Positions 14,698 through 22,603 of a DNA stretch of 29,757 nt are shown here, piece by piece. This stretch comes from Treponema sp. UBA937. GTDB lineage: Bacteria > Spirochaetota > Spirochaetia > Treponematales > Breznakiellaceae. Both the position numbers and the translations under genes were made by a program. The stretch lies in assembly GCA_002293455.1 (NCBI GenBank), contig DBDH01000040.1:1-29757 (forward strand). Reading direction: 5' to 3'. The notes under the pieces were generated by a model. The model made no database searches. It was not told the DNA's origin and saw only the letters and a program-made list of their open reading frames with translations. The stretch's first letter is position 1. Each line of letters starts with the position of its first letter.

Positions 14698-16377
14698 TTA
14701 TCGCTCCAATTTCCGGTATACATAACGATGCGGCCGGTCGGCGGAAGCCCCCAATTTTTCCCGGCGCCATTCCGCGTATTCCGACCAGTTACCATCGTAC
14801 CAGATTACTTCGCCGTCTTCAAAAGCCAAAATGTGCGTGACGATGCGGTCCAGGAACCATCGGTCATGGCTGACCACCATCGTTACTCCGGCAAAAGCAT
14901 CGACAGCTTCTTCCAAAGCCCGGAGCGTATTTACATCGAGGTCGTTCGTGGGTTCGTCCAGAAGAAGAACATTTGCGCCTTCCTTCAGCATCATCGCAAG
15001 GTTAAGGCGGTTCCGTTCGCCGCCGGAAAGGACGCCGACCTTTTTCTGTTGATCGCCGCCGGAAAAATTATACCAGGAACAATACGCGCGGGAATTTACT
15101 TCCTTTGTTCCGCCCAGTTTGATGATATCCTGCCCGCCGGAAAGCTGTTCCCAAACGGTTTTTTCCGGATCAAGGCCGCTCCGCATTTGATCGGAGAATC
15201 CCAGTTTCACGCTTTCGCCAATCCGGAGTTCTCCGGAATCGGGCTTTTCTGTTCCGGCGATCATTTTAAAGAGCGTCGTTTTTCCCGCGCCGTTCGGCCC
15301 GATAATTCCCACGCAGGCTCCGGGCGGAACCGAAAACGACAGATTGTCAAACAGGACTTTATCGCCAAAGGCTTTGGAAAGCTGTTTTGCTTCGATTACG
15401 AGCTGACCAAGCCTGGGCCCCGCCGGAATGGTGATTCTGTTTTCGCGGACTTTTTCGCGCTCATTATCCTGAAACAGTTTTTCATACTGGGTGATTCTCG
15501 CCTTGCTTTTCGCGTGTCTGCCTTTGGGGCTCATCCGAATCCATTCCAGTTCCCGTTCAAGGGTTTTCCGGCGCTCGCTTTCGGTTTTTTCTTCCTTGGC
15601 CATCCGCTCTTGTTTTTGTTCCAGCCAGAGCGAATAATTTCCTTTCCACGGAATCCCTTCGCCGCGGTCAAGTTCCAGAATCCAGCCTGCCACATTATCC
15701 AAAAAATACCGGTCATGCGTTACGGCAATAACCGTTCCTTCATACTGTTGAAGATGACGTTCGAGCCATGCTACGGTTTCCGCGTCAAGATGATTGGTCG
15801 GCTCATCCAAAAGAAGGATGTCGGGTTTTTGCAGCAAAAGACGGCACAAAGCAACCCGCCTTTTTTCACCGCCGGAAAGAACGTCAACTATTTGATCGCC
15901 GTCAGGACAACGGAGGGCATCCATCGCCAATTCAAGACGGCTGTCTAGATTCCATCCGTCAGCGGCTTCGATCTTTTCTTGAATTGCCGCCTGGCGCGAA
16001 GCCAGTTTATCAAAATCTGCGTCGGGATCGCCGAATGCTTCGCTGACTTCATCAAATTCTTTCAAAAGACCGACAAGTTCCTGAACGCCTTCGGACACAA
16101 TTTCCTTTACGGTTTTTCCGGGTTCAAGATACGGTTCCTGTTCCAGAAAACCAATGCTAAACCCCGGACTGACCGATGTCTCTCCGGAAAACTCGGCATC
16201 CCTGCCCGCGAGGATTTTCAGCAAACTTGATTTACCGGAACCGTTCAATCCGATAACGCCGATTTTCGCTCCATAGAAATAGGAAAGACTAATATCCTTT
16301 AATACTTGTTTCGTACCGTGCTTTTTAGAAACACGATACATCGAATAGATAACTTTTTTTTCGTCCACTGTTGCCAT
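14698..16377 (-). CDS. ettA: ABC-F translation factor EttA
   Basis: 559 residues from ATG 16377, near the EttA length of about 555. It has two ATPase domains on one chain and no membrane segments. Domain 1 has Walker A GLNGSGKSS (43-51), signature LSGGEKRRVALCR and Walker B ILLLDEPTNHLD. Domain 2 has GPNGAGKTT, LSGGERNRLNLA and VLLLDEPTNDLD. Between them is the basic, Glu/Lys-rich linker (about 240-320) that reaches the ribosomal E/P site. EttA throttles initiation according to the ATP/ADP ratio. The frame continues upstream to 16482, but family members start at MATVDEKKVIYSMYRVSK. There is no Shine-Dalgarno, and TATAGT ends 6 bp before the ATG. Confidence 0.93.
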   Translation of the reverse strand: MATVDEKKVIYSMYRVSKKHGTKQVLKDISLSYFYGAKIGVIGLNGSGKSSLLKILAGRDAEFSGETSVSPGFSIGFLEQEPYLEPGKTVKEIVSEGVQELVGLLKEFDEVSEAFGDPDADFDKLASRQAAIQEKIEAADGWNLDSRLELAMDALRCPDGDQIVDVLSGGEKRRVALCRLLLQKPDILLLDEPTNHLDAETVAWLERHLQQYEGTVIAVTHDRYFLDNVAGWILELDRGEGIPWKGNYSLWLEQKQERMAKEEKTESERRKTLERELEWIRMSPKGRHAKSKARITQYEKLFQDNEREKVRENRITIPAGPRLGQLVIEAKQLSKAFGDKVLFDNLSFSVPPGACVGIIGPNGAGKTTLFKMIAGTEKPDSGELRIGESVKLGFSDQMRSGLDPEKTVWEQLSGGQDIIKLGGTKEVNSRAYCSWYNFSGGDQQKKVGVLSGGERNRLNLAMMLKEGANVLLLDEPTNDLDVNTLRALEEAVDAFAGVTMVVSHDRWFLDRIVTHILAFEDGEVIWYDGNWSEYAEWRREKLGASADRPHRYVYRKLER

Positions 16378-16383
16378 AATATT

Positions 16384-16389
16384 ACTATA
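16384..16389 (-). promoter_or_regulatory. -10 box next to the ettA start
   Basis: TATAGT on the minus strand (16389-16384) ends six bases before the ATG at 16377. The -35 region has only a weak match, so the call rests on the -10 and its spacing. Confidence 0.4.
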
Positions 16390-16544
16390 CCGGAAAAAAC
16401 GGTTTATGGGGAAGTGCATTAATCGGCCTGTTTTTGCTGAGTACGGAGCAATTCTCAACACGAATAAAACAAAATCTGTCAATCAGACCATCATTTCTGA
16501 CGATGATATAACTAGAAAATAAAAAATATCTTTGGAGTATCACA

Positions 16545-17822
16545 ATGTACGCATCAAGGAAAAATAAAATCTTCAATATCGGCTTTATTTCCACCCGGCT
16601 GCAGGGTACCGACGGCGTTTCTTTAGAGACAGAGAAATGGCGCACGGTTCTGGAAAGAATGGGTTATCATTGCTTTTTCTTTTCGGGTCAATCCGATTGG
16701 GATCCTGAAAAATCCATGGTTGTGGAAGACGCTTTTTTTGGGCATCCGTTGATTCAGGATATTCAGGATCGATGCTTTGGCATTACGATGCGCGGCGAAG
16801 GGCTGACCGGCGAGATACAGGCAATCCGTTTCCGCATAAAACGGGCTTTGTACGAGTTTACAGAAAAATTCCATATCGATCTTTTGATTACTGAAAACGC
16901 CTTGACTATTCCCATGCACATTCCGCTGGGATTGGCGCTGACAGAATATATCGCGGAAACCGGAATTCCGTCTATCGCTCATCATCATGACTTTGTTTGG
17001 GAACGGCAGCGTTTTTCGATAAATTGTGTGGAAGATTATATTTCAATGGCCTTCCCTCCCCGGCTCAATTCAATCAGTCATGTTACGATTAACTCCGAAG
17101 GGCGGCGGCAAATTTCCTACCGCTGCGGTCTTGCATCGGTTGTTATTCCAAACGTATTTGATTACAACACACCGCCGCCTGTTATGGACGATTACGCAAA
17201 AACGATGAGGCATGATCTGGGAATTCAAGACGGCGAAGTGTTACTATTGCAGCCTACACGTATCATAGAACGAAAAGGAATCGATCACGCGATAGAATTG
17301 GCAAATCGTTTGAAAGATAAAAAGGCGAAACTTTTAATTAGTCACCAGGAACGGGATGAAGGTTCCGCGTACTATGAAAGAACAATGGATTACGCAAAAC
17401 TTTTGGGAGTCGAGGTGATTGTCCGTCCGGATATTATCGGCGCGGAACGGGGAACTACCGAATCCGGTGAAAAAAAATACAGCCTTTGGGATTGTTATCT
17501 TAACGCGGACTTTGTAACCTATCCTTCAAGTTATGAAGGTTTTGGAAACGCTTTTCTTGAAGCAATATGGTTTAAGAAACCAATTCTTGTAAACCGCTAT
17601 TCTATTTTTCAGCAGGATATTGAACCGCTGGATTTTGATGTGGTCGTTATGGACAACTATGTTACCCCGGAAACTGTTGAGACTGTGCGCGTGCTGCTTG
17701 ACAGCCCCGAAGCAGTAGAAATAATGGCCGAAAGAAATTACGCACTGGGACGGCGGTTCTTTTCATACGAAATTCTGGAACAGCGGCTTCACCAAGTGTT
17801 AATGGATTTCGGACAAATGTAG
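16545..17822 (+). CDS. Glycosyltransferase family 4 protein
   Basis: 425 residues with a GT-B fold. The N-terminal half begins IGFISTRLQGTDGVS, the glycine loop region of GT4 enzymes. The C-terminal donor-binding half has PTRIIERKG (237-245) and the E-x7-E motif from E331 to E339 (EGFGNAFLE), which contacts the nucleotide sugar. It is a retaining transferase. The acceptor is unknown; similarity to glycosylglycerate-type synthases is possible but I cannot show it. GGAG lies about 8 bp before the ATG. The last codons belong to a 25-bp sequence repeated at 18493-18517, beyond the brnTA cassette, so the 3' end was probably rebuilt by the insertion. Confidence 0.9.
   Translation: MYASRKNKIFNIGFISTRLQGTDGVSLETEKWRTVLERMGYHCFFFSGQSDWDPEKSMVVEDAFFGHPLIQDIQDRCFGITMRGEGLTGEIQAIRFRIKRALYEFTEKFHIDLLITENALTIPMHIPLGLALTEYIAETGIPSIAHHHDFVWERQRFSINCVEDYISMAFPPRLNSISHVTINSEGRRQISYRCGLASVVIPNVFDYNTPPPVMDDYAKTMRHDLGIQDGEVLLLQPTRIIERKGIDHAIELANRLKDKKAKLLISHQERDEGSAYYERTMDYAKLLGVEVIVRPDIIGAERGTTESGEKKYSLWDCYLNADFVTYPSSYEGFGNAFLEAIWFKKPILVNRYSIFQQDIEPLDFDVVVMDNYVTPETVETVRVLLDSPEAVEIMAERNYALGRRFFSYEILEQRLHQVLMDFGQM
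17797..17821. repeat. 25-bp direct repeat, left copy
   Basis: This copy begins TGTTAATGG, ends ACAAATGTA and covers the last codons of the glycosyltransferase gene. It is identical to 18493-18517. The two copies bracket the brnTA cassette. Confidence 0.85.
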
Positions 17823-17861
17823 GACGAATCTGTGACAATAGTAAAATTCCTCTTTCCTCTC

Positions 17862-18140
17862 TCAGGTTTTTGCAGTTACAATCGGACAATTATGGAGCCT
17901 TGCCCAACGTATCACGTCATTCATTTTTGTTTGATAACCTTTTACACCCGCACTTTGCAGCCATAAAAGATTATCAAGGTCAATGCGGACTGTAATCGAT
18001 TTCTTAACAGGCTTCCAATATTTGAAATGTCCCCGCTCAAAATCATTTTTGGTGAGTTCCGGCATATCAGACAGATTTATTTCACTGTCCGGTACGGCAT
18101 GTTCTTCACATTTAGCTATAAATTTCTCTAAGTCTGTCAT
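17862..18140 (-). CDS. brnA: BrnA-family antitoxin
   Basis: 92 residues. The middle KPVKKSITVRIDLDNLLWLQSAGVKGYQTKMNDVIRWA (about 44-81) is the ribbon-helix-helix pattern of BrnA proteins, which bind DNA as dimers and neutralise BrnT. Its start lies inside the toxin gene (29-bp overlap), so the order is toxin first, as in known brnTA pairs. BrnA usually represses its own operon. The C-terminal tail after the RHH segment is short and basic. Confidence 0.85.
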   Translation of the reverse strand: MTDLEKFIAKCEEHAVPDSEINLSDMPELTKNDFERGHFKYWKPVKKSITVRIDLDNLLWLQSAGVKGYQTKMNDVIRWARLHNCPIVTAKT

Positions 18141-18429
18141 AATACATCTTCCTTTCCCGTGATGTTGCGGGACGGGCTGAAATAATGTGTATGCGTTTTT
18201 CTTCTGTGTAACTCACTTGTACTACACAAATTTTTTTCGCATACCCTAACCCGAAATACCGGCTCTGTTTCTCAGCAGAATGTTTATCATCGTAAATCTC
18301 ATAAAAGTTCGGGGCTTTGAATACATCAAGAATTTCCTCAAAGTAAAACCCGTGGTTTACTTTGTTCAGTTCATCTTTTTCGTTGAACCATTCAAACTTG
18401 TCTTTTATGATTAACTTGCCTTTTGGCAT
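18112..18429 (-). CDS. brnT: BrnT-family toxin (ribonuclease)
   Basis: 105 residues, formerly DUF497. BrnT is a RelE-fold ribonuclease that blocks translation until bound by BrnA. Family markers are FEWFNEKDELNKVNHGFYFEEI near the N-terminus, EIYDDKHS in the middle and IHIISARPATSRERKMYY near the C-terminus. The protein is complete. The start at 18429 is preceded by a weak ribosome site (GGCGG) and a strong promoter. The whole cassette sits between 25-bp direct repeats. Confidence 0.88.
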   Translation of the reverse strand: MPKGKLIIKDKFEWFNEKDELNKVNHGFYFEEILDVFKAPNFYEIYDDKHSAEKQSRYFGLGYAKKICVVQVSYTEEKRIHIISARPATSRERKMYYDRLREIYS

Positions 18430-18448
18430 TTTTACCGCCTACATTGTA

Positions 18449-18477
18449 ATTATGAATTGTATGTACATTTTTGTCAA
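18449..18477 (-). promoter_or_regulatory. brnTA promoter with overlapping dyad
   Basis: On the minus strand a perfect TTGACA (18477-18472) and CATAAT (18454-18449) are 17 bp apart, 20 bp upstream of brnT. The region between and after the boxes has imperfect symmetry (TACAT and ATGTA with AATT cores), which would suit autorepression by BrnA. Confidence 0.7.
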
Positions 18478-18492
18478 GGCGCGTATGGCATT

Positions 18493-18517
18493 TGTTAATG
18501 GATTTCGGACAAATGTA
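18493..18517. repeat. 25-bp direct repeat, right copy
   Basis: Identical to 17797-17821. The next bases make the glycosyltransferase stop TAA here instead of TAG, and the mazG stop lies 7 bp further on. Confidence 0.85.
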
Positions 18518-18524
18518 ACGGTCC

Positions 18525-19313
18525 TTACAAATCTTTTGCCTCGTCCCAAAAAGAATCCATGATTTCAAGATTTTCCTGTTTCATGGATTGTCCAGTTTCC
18601 TTCATCCGTTTCTCTACATACTTGAAGCGTTTCACAAATTTCGCGTTTGTTCTTTGCAATGCTGTTGACGCGTCAATCTGAAAAAAGCGGCAAAGGTTTA
18701 CCACGGAAAAAAGCAGGTCTCCCAATTCTTCTTCTAAGGTTTCGTGATTTCTGTCCGGCTGATTGAGAACATCTTTCACCTCTTGCGTTTCTTCGGCGAT
18801 CTTGGCAAACACTCCGTCAGCATCGGGCCAATCGAAACCAGCTTTCGCCGCTTTTTTTTGCAGCTTCCAGGCTTTATCCAAAGGCGGCAGCGCGGAAGAA
18901 ACTTCATCAAGGATTGAATTTTTGGGGGCACGGCCTTCCTGCTCTATCTTGATTTTAGCCCAGTTGTCCAGAACCTCGCCGGAACCGGAAACTTTTACAT
19001 CCCCAAATACATGGGGATGACGGCGGATCAGTTTTTCGGAAACGTTGTTAAGAACATCAGAAAGAGTAAACAAGTTTTCCTGTTCGTGCATGTAAGAAAG
19101 CATCGTTACAAGAAGAAACAAATCGCCAAGTTCTTCTTTGATGTGGGCGGCATCTTTTTCATCGATTGCTTCGATACACTCATACGTTTCTTCCATCAAA
19201 TCTTTCCGAAGCGTCGATGGAGTTTGTTCCCTGTCCCAGGGACAGCCGCCGGGCGCGCGGAGGCGGACAATCACATCATACAAACGTGAAAAGGCTTTGT
19301 TATAATCATTCAT
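18525..19313 (-). CDS. mazG: Nucleoside triphosphate pyrophosphohydrolase MazG
   Basis: 262 residues with two tandem MazG domains. The enzyme cleaves NTPs and dNTPs to monophosphate and pyrophosphate, cleaning the pool of abnormal nucleotides. Domain 1 has the family marker GGCPWDREQT (22-31), EETYE (41-45) and EELGDLF (60-66). Domain 2 has EEELGDLLFSVVNLCR, with the acidic residues that bind magnesium. AAGGA lies 7 bp before the ATG at 19313. It follows pth on the same strand and is probably in one unit with it. It is not part of a MazEF module. Confidence 0.95.
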   Translation of the reverse strand: MNDYNKAFSRLYDVIVRLRAPGGCPWDREQTPSTLRKDLMEETYECIEAIDEKDAAHIKEELGDLFLLVTMLSYMHEQENLFTLSDVLNNVSEKLIRRHPHVFGDVKVSGSGEVLDNWAKIKIEQEGRAPKNSILDEVSSALPPLDKAWKLQKKAAKAGFDWPDADGVFAKIAEETQEVKDVLNQPDRNHETLEEELGDLLFSVVNLCRFFQIDASTALQRTNAKFVKRFKYVEKRMKETGQSMKQENLEIMDSFWDEAKDL

Positions 19314-19337
19314 TGTTTATTCCTTGTTACAAATAAT

Positions 19338-19973
19338 TCATGCTAATTGAGTAATACGCTTTTTATTCCATTCCGGCAAAAGGGTATCGGGGCCGTATGC
19401 GAGCGCTTCCGCCAATGCCGCGGCGGAAACCGGCAGCACTTGTTCAAGAACGGGAACTTCATGAGGGGAAAAATCGGACAAAACCCAGGATGAAATATCA
19501 GGGTGATCGGGCCGTCCTATGCCGATTCGGAGCCGCCAAAAATCCGCAGTTCCCAGGCAGGTTTTTAACGAACGCAGTCCGTTATGTCCGCCAAGACCGC
19601 CGGAAAATTTGAACGATGCCTGTCCCAAAGCAAGCTCAAGATCGTCGTGTACTACAAGGATTCGTTCCGGCGGAATTTTAAAAAAAGCGGCGGCAGGCTG
19701 AACGGATTCGCCTGAAAGATTCATAAAAGTATTCGGTTTAATAAAATGGATTCTATCCGCCAAAACAATTTTTTTCTGTGAAGTGATGTCGTCATCCGGC
19801 AATTTTTTTTGAATATATGTTCCTTCCAACGACGCATACTCGCCGCGGAATTTTTCTTTCCAGATAAGGCCGGAACGAAAGGGCAGTTCATCCGCCAAAA
19901 GCCAGGCGGCATTGTGGCGGTTCTTCGCATATTGCAAACCCCGGTTCCCTAAAAAAGCGACAAGTTCGATCAT
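19338..19973 (-). CDS. pth: Peptidyl-tRNA hydrolase
   Basis: 211 residues, slightly longer than the usual 190 because of extra residues around 34-76. It frees tRNA from dropped-off peptidyl-tRNA. Active-site residues are present: N10 in LGNRG, H20 in YAKNRHN, N81 in KPNTFMNLSG, D110 in VVHDDLEL, and GGHNGLRS (127-134). The usual GNPG is GNRG here. The ATG at 19973 fits the family start. The nearest Shine-Dalgarno (GGAG) is about 13 bp away, rather far, and a CTG directly before the ATG is a less likely alternative. mazG follows 24 bp downstream. Confidence 0.94.
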   Translation of the reverse strand: MIELVAFLGNRGLQYAKNRHNAAWLLADELPFRSGLIWKEKFRGEYASLEGTYIQKKLPDDDITSQKKIVLADRIHFIKPNTFMNLSGESVQPAAAFFKIPPERILVVHDDLELALGQASFKFSGGLGGHNGLRSLKTCLGTADFWRLRIGIGRPDHPDISSWVLSDFSPHEVPVLEQVLPVSAAALAEALAYGPDTLLPEWNKKRITQLA

Positions 19974-19995
19974 CAGAATTGCAAAACTCCTCTTT

Positions 19996-20034
19996 GGGCA
20001 ACACTGATTAAATTGACTCTAATCATTGTTGCCC
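19996..20034. repeat. Hairpin repeat, CRCTGATTWA family
   Basis: GGGCAACACTGATTA (19996-20010) pairs with TAATCATTGTTGCCC (20020-20034) with one mismatch around a 9-nt loop. The left 23 bases match 23457-23479 apart from two positions. Confidence 0.75.
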
Positions 20035-20097
20035 TGCCATTTTTCTCGTTTTTCCTCTAAAACAGGCGAAAAACTGCTAAAAATCACACTAAAGAAT

Positions 20098-20131
20098 ACA
20101 CTGATTTATTCTCTATTGAATAAATCAGTGT
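20098..20131. repeat. Hairpin repeat, 13-bp perfect stem
   Basis: ACACTGATTTATT (20098-20110) and AATAAATCAGTGT (20119-20131) pair perfectly around an 8-nt loop, with weaker pairing outside. The right end, read on the minus strand, is the same 19-mer CTAAGGAAACACTGATTTA found at 24678-24696 after potD. Confidence 0.75.
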
Positions 20132-20225
20132 TTCCTTAGGATAGTAAACCGTAAAAAAGTGTTTTTCAAGAGTTCCTGGGCAGCAAAACGCGGTTTTGCG
20201 ATTTCCCCGCGGGCAAAAACAATTT

Positions 20226-20254
20226 TTGACAAATCTTTCAAAAATCAATAGAAT
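20226..20254 (+). promoter_or_regulatory. Sigma-70 type promoter of the pot operon
   Basis: TTGACA (20226-20231) and TAGAAT (20249-20254) are 17 bp apart, five or six matches each. The message would carry a leader of about 160 nt before potA. Confidence 0.7.
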
Positions 20255-20420
20255 TTATATGATATGGAAAAGGGAAGTTATTACAAAAAATTTGGTTTTA
20301 ACCAATTGACATTGAGCCGGAAAATAATCATTGTATTCCAATAATGATAGTTTGCCGGGGGATTTCCCCTTGTAAACATTGTTTCGACGGCCATTTTTGA
20401 GGGAGGTTGAAGGGGCAGTA

Positions 20421-21554
20421 TTGAAAGGGAGCGATGTCACTATCGAAGGGGTGTCAAAGGCCTTCGGCGATTTTAAGGTTTTACAGGATATTGACCTTAA
20501 AATTAATAAAGGTGAGTTTTTCTCACTTTTGGGACCGTCAGGATGCGGAAAAACAACGCTCCTCCGGATTATTGCGGGTTTTGAAACTCCCGACAAAGGC
20601 GATGTGCAATTTGATGAGAAAGATGTACTGCCATTGCCGCCGAATCGAAGGCCTTCCAATACGGTTTTTCAGAATTACGCGCTTTTTCCCCACCTTTCGG
20701 TATACGAAAATGTGGCGTTCCCTTTGCGCTTAAAAAAAGCGGATAAATCTTTAATTGAAAACAGGGTCATGCAAAATCTTAAACTGGTTGAGCTCTCCGA
20801 TCATGCCCATAAAAAGCCGAATCAGCTTTCGGGCGGACAGAAGCAGCGAGTCGCTATAGCCAGGGCCCTGATTAACGATCCCAGCGTACTCCTTTTGGAT
20901 GAACCCCTTTCGGCTCTGGACGCCAAACTCCGTCAGCACATGCTCATCGAACTCGACCAGATTCACGATAAAATCGGCATTACTTTCATCTACGTTACAC
21001 ACGACCAGGAAGAAGCGCTTTCTGTTTCCGACCGGGTTGCCGTTATGGACAAAGGCCGCATTCTCCAGGTTGGAACGCCTCATGAGATTTATGAAAGTCC
21101 CGCCACCAATTTTGTCGCCCGTTTCATCGGCGAAACCAATTTGTACGACGCGGTTATTTCTAAAATCGAGAAACTGAACAAACCCGATGTTGAAGAATAC
21201 ATGGTTGACCTTGATATTCCCGAATTGGGAAACGTAAAAGTTACTACCGTTGATCAATTCACTGTTGGACAGAACGTCAGTTTTACCGTGAGGCCGGAAA
21301 AAATCCTTATTTCCAAAAACAAACCCGCTACCACAAGAGAAGACATCAATCTTTTTCAGGGCAGCGTTGATGAACCCATCTATTCGGGATTTCAGACAAA
21401 GTTTTATGTCAATGTGATGGATAAAACGCTCGTTCGTGTTATTAAGCAGCACGCGAAATATAATGATGACGGGCCGGACATTCTTTGGAAAGATACTGTA
21501 TACATCTCCTTTAGCGCCAACGATGGTTATATCGTAGGGGTAAAAGAATCGTGA
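20421..21554 (+). CDS. potA: Spermidine/putrescine ABC transporter ATPase PotA
   Basis: 377 residues from the TTG at 20421. This is the ATPase of the PotABCD polyamine importer. Walker A is GPSGCGKTT (38-46), signature LSGGQ (136-140), Walker B LLLDE (157-161) and D-loop SALD (164-167). The string NTVFQNYALFPHLSVYENVAF is typical of PotA. A C-terminal TOBE-like regulatory part follows (about 270-377). The frame is open to a TTG at 20379, but AAGGGG lies 5 bp before the TTG at 20421, and the family starts close to there. The stop overlaps the potB GTG start as GTGA. Confidence 0.94.
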   Translation: MKGSDVTIEGVSKAFGDFKVLQDIDLKINKGEFFSLLGPSGCGKTTLLRIIAGFETPDKGDVQFDEKDVLPLPPNRRPSNTVFQNYALFPHLSVYENVAFPLRLKKADKSLIENRVMQNLKLVELSDHAHKKPNQLSGGQKQRVAIARALINDPSVLLLDEPLSALDAKLRQHMLIELDQIHDKIGITFIYVTHDQEEALSVSDRVAVMDKGRILQVGTPHEIYESPATNFVARFIGETNLYDAVISKIEKLNKPDVEEYMVDLDIPELGNVKVTTVDQFTVGQNVSFTVRPEKILISKNKPATTREDINLFQGSVDEPIYSGFQTKFYVNVMDKTLVRVIKQHAKYNDDGPDILWKDTVYISFSANDGYIVGVKES

Positions 21555-22603
21555 GCCCCGATAAGCTCGATACAGAGCAGATCAAGAAGCGCGGTTTCAT
21601 ATCACAGACTGCAAGGAATGTAATTGAATACATTCGGAACATATCCAAAGGAACCTGGTATTCCGGATCCATGACGATTTGGTTTACGGTTTTTTTCCTT
21701 GCGCCGCTCATTATTATCGTTATTTACTCGTTCCTTACAAAAGGATTGTACGGCGGCGTAGAATGGAAACTTTCCGGCGAAGCGTACAAATCGCTGCTGA
21801 ATCAAAGTTTTTTGTTTATAACCGTTCGGACTTTGATTACATCGTTAATTGCTACATTGATAACGATGCTTTTCGCGCTGCCCTGCGGATATTTTATGGC
21901 AAGAAGCAAAAATCAAACCGCGTTGCTGCTGCTCATCATCATTCCCTTTTGGACGAATTTTCTTATCAGGGTTTTTGCCTGGATCAATATTTTGGGCAAC
22001 AACGGTTTTTTCAACGAGTTTCTTATCAGAATCGGCTTAGTCAAAGAGTATGTGCATTTTCTGTACAACCAGAAAGCGGTCGTTTTGGTTTTGGTATACA
22101 TGTACCTTCCTTACGCGATTCTGCCGCTCTTTTCCACAATAGATAAGTTTGATTTTTCGCTCCTTGAAGCGGCGAGAGATTTGGGGGCGACAAAACCTCA
22201 GTCCATCATAAAAATTCTGCTTCCCAACATCCGGAGTGGAATCTTTACGGCGGTGCTTTTTACGTTCATTCCGATTTTTGGCGCGTATGCGGTTCCACTT
22301 TTGATCGGCGGTCAGGAATCCTATATGCTGGGGAATATTATTTCCGATCAATTAACGAAGACGCGGAACTGGCCCCTGGCGGCATCAATTTCGATGATGA
22401 TTACACTTGTAACAACTATCGGCGTGCTTTTAATGATGAGTTTCCAGCGGAAAGAAGCGCTGAGAAACAGAGAAGCAAAAGCGGCGGAAAAAGCCGAACT
22501 TGCGGCAATGACGAAAATCAGAAGTTTTGGAGCGAGCCTTATCAACCGGCAGAAAAAGGTTTCCGGACAACCCTCTCAGAACGGACTTGGAGGAAGCAAA
22601 TGA
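21551..22603 (+). CDS. potB: Spermidine/putrescine ABC transporter permease PotB
   Basis: 350 residues, an inner-membrane permease with six predicted hydrophobic spans after a cytoplasmic N-terminus of about 45 residues. The EAA loop, EAARDLGATKPQSIIKILLPNIRSGI, contacts PotA. It starts with GTG, overlapping the potA stop by 4 bp, with GGGGTAAAAG upstream as a modest ribosome site. A Lys/Ala-rich C-terminal tail of about 50 residues extends beyond the last span and is longer than in the E. coli protein. Its stop overlaps potC. Confidence 0.93.
   Translation: MSPDKLDTEQIKKRGFISQTARNVIEYIRNISKGTWYSGSMTIWFTVFFLAPLIIIVIYSFLTKGLYGGVEWKLSGEAYKSLLNQSFLFITVRTLITSLIATLITMLFALPCGYFMARSKNQTALLLLIIIPFWTNFLIRVFAWINILGNNGFFNEFLIRIGLVKEYVHFLYNQKAVVLVLVYMYLPYAILPLFSTIDKFDFSLLEAARDLGATKPQSIIKILLPNIRSGIFTAVLFTFIPIFGAYAVPLLIGGQESYMLGNIISDQLTKTRNWPLAASISMMITLVTTIGVLLMMSFQRKEALRNREAKAAEKAELAAMTKIRSFGASLINRQKKVSGQPSQNGLGGSK

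Larger units (their letters stand above)
19974..20420. other. Divergent intergenic region between pth and potA
   Basis: 447 bp without a gene. It holds two strong hairpins of the dispersed repeat family (19996-20034 and 20098-20131), a small palindrome GCAAAACGCGGTTTTGC near 20184-20200, the pot promoter, a TTGGTT/AACCAA dyad (20292-20305) and GGGGATTTCCCC (20358-20369). Because the flanking genes diverge, the hairpins are not ordinary terminators of either gene. Confidence 0.6.

Noticed and set aside
14728..15948. A 406-codon plus-strand ORF
   Set aside because: It is antisense to ettA. The long open frame is a by-product of the codon use of ettA, and the product resembles nothing.
18525..19313. 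mazG as part of the neighbouring toxin-antitoxin system
   Set aside because: It is a two-domain housekeeping MazG beside pth. The brnTA cassette is separated from it by the direct repeat and looks inserted.
20379..20420. TTG at 20379 as the potA start
   Set aside because: It would add 14 residues without family support or a ribosome site. The TTG at 20421 has AAGGGG at a good distance.
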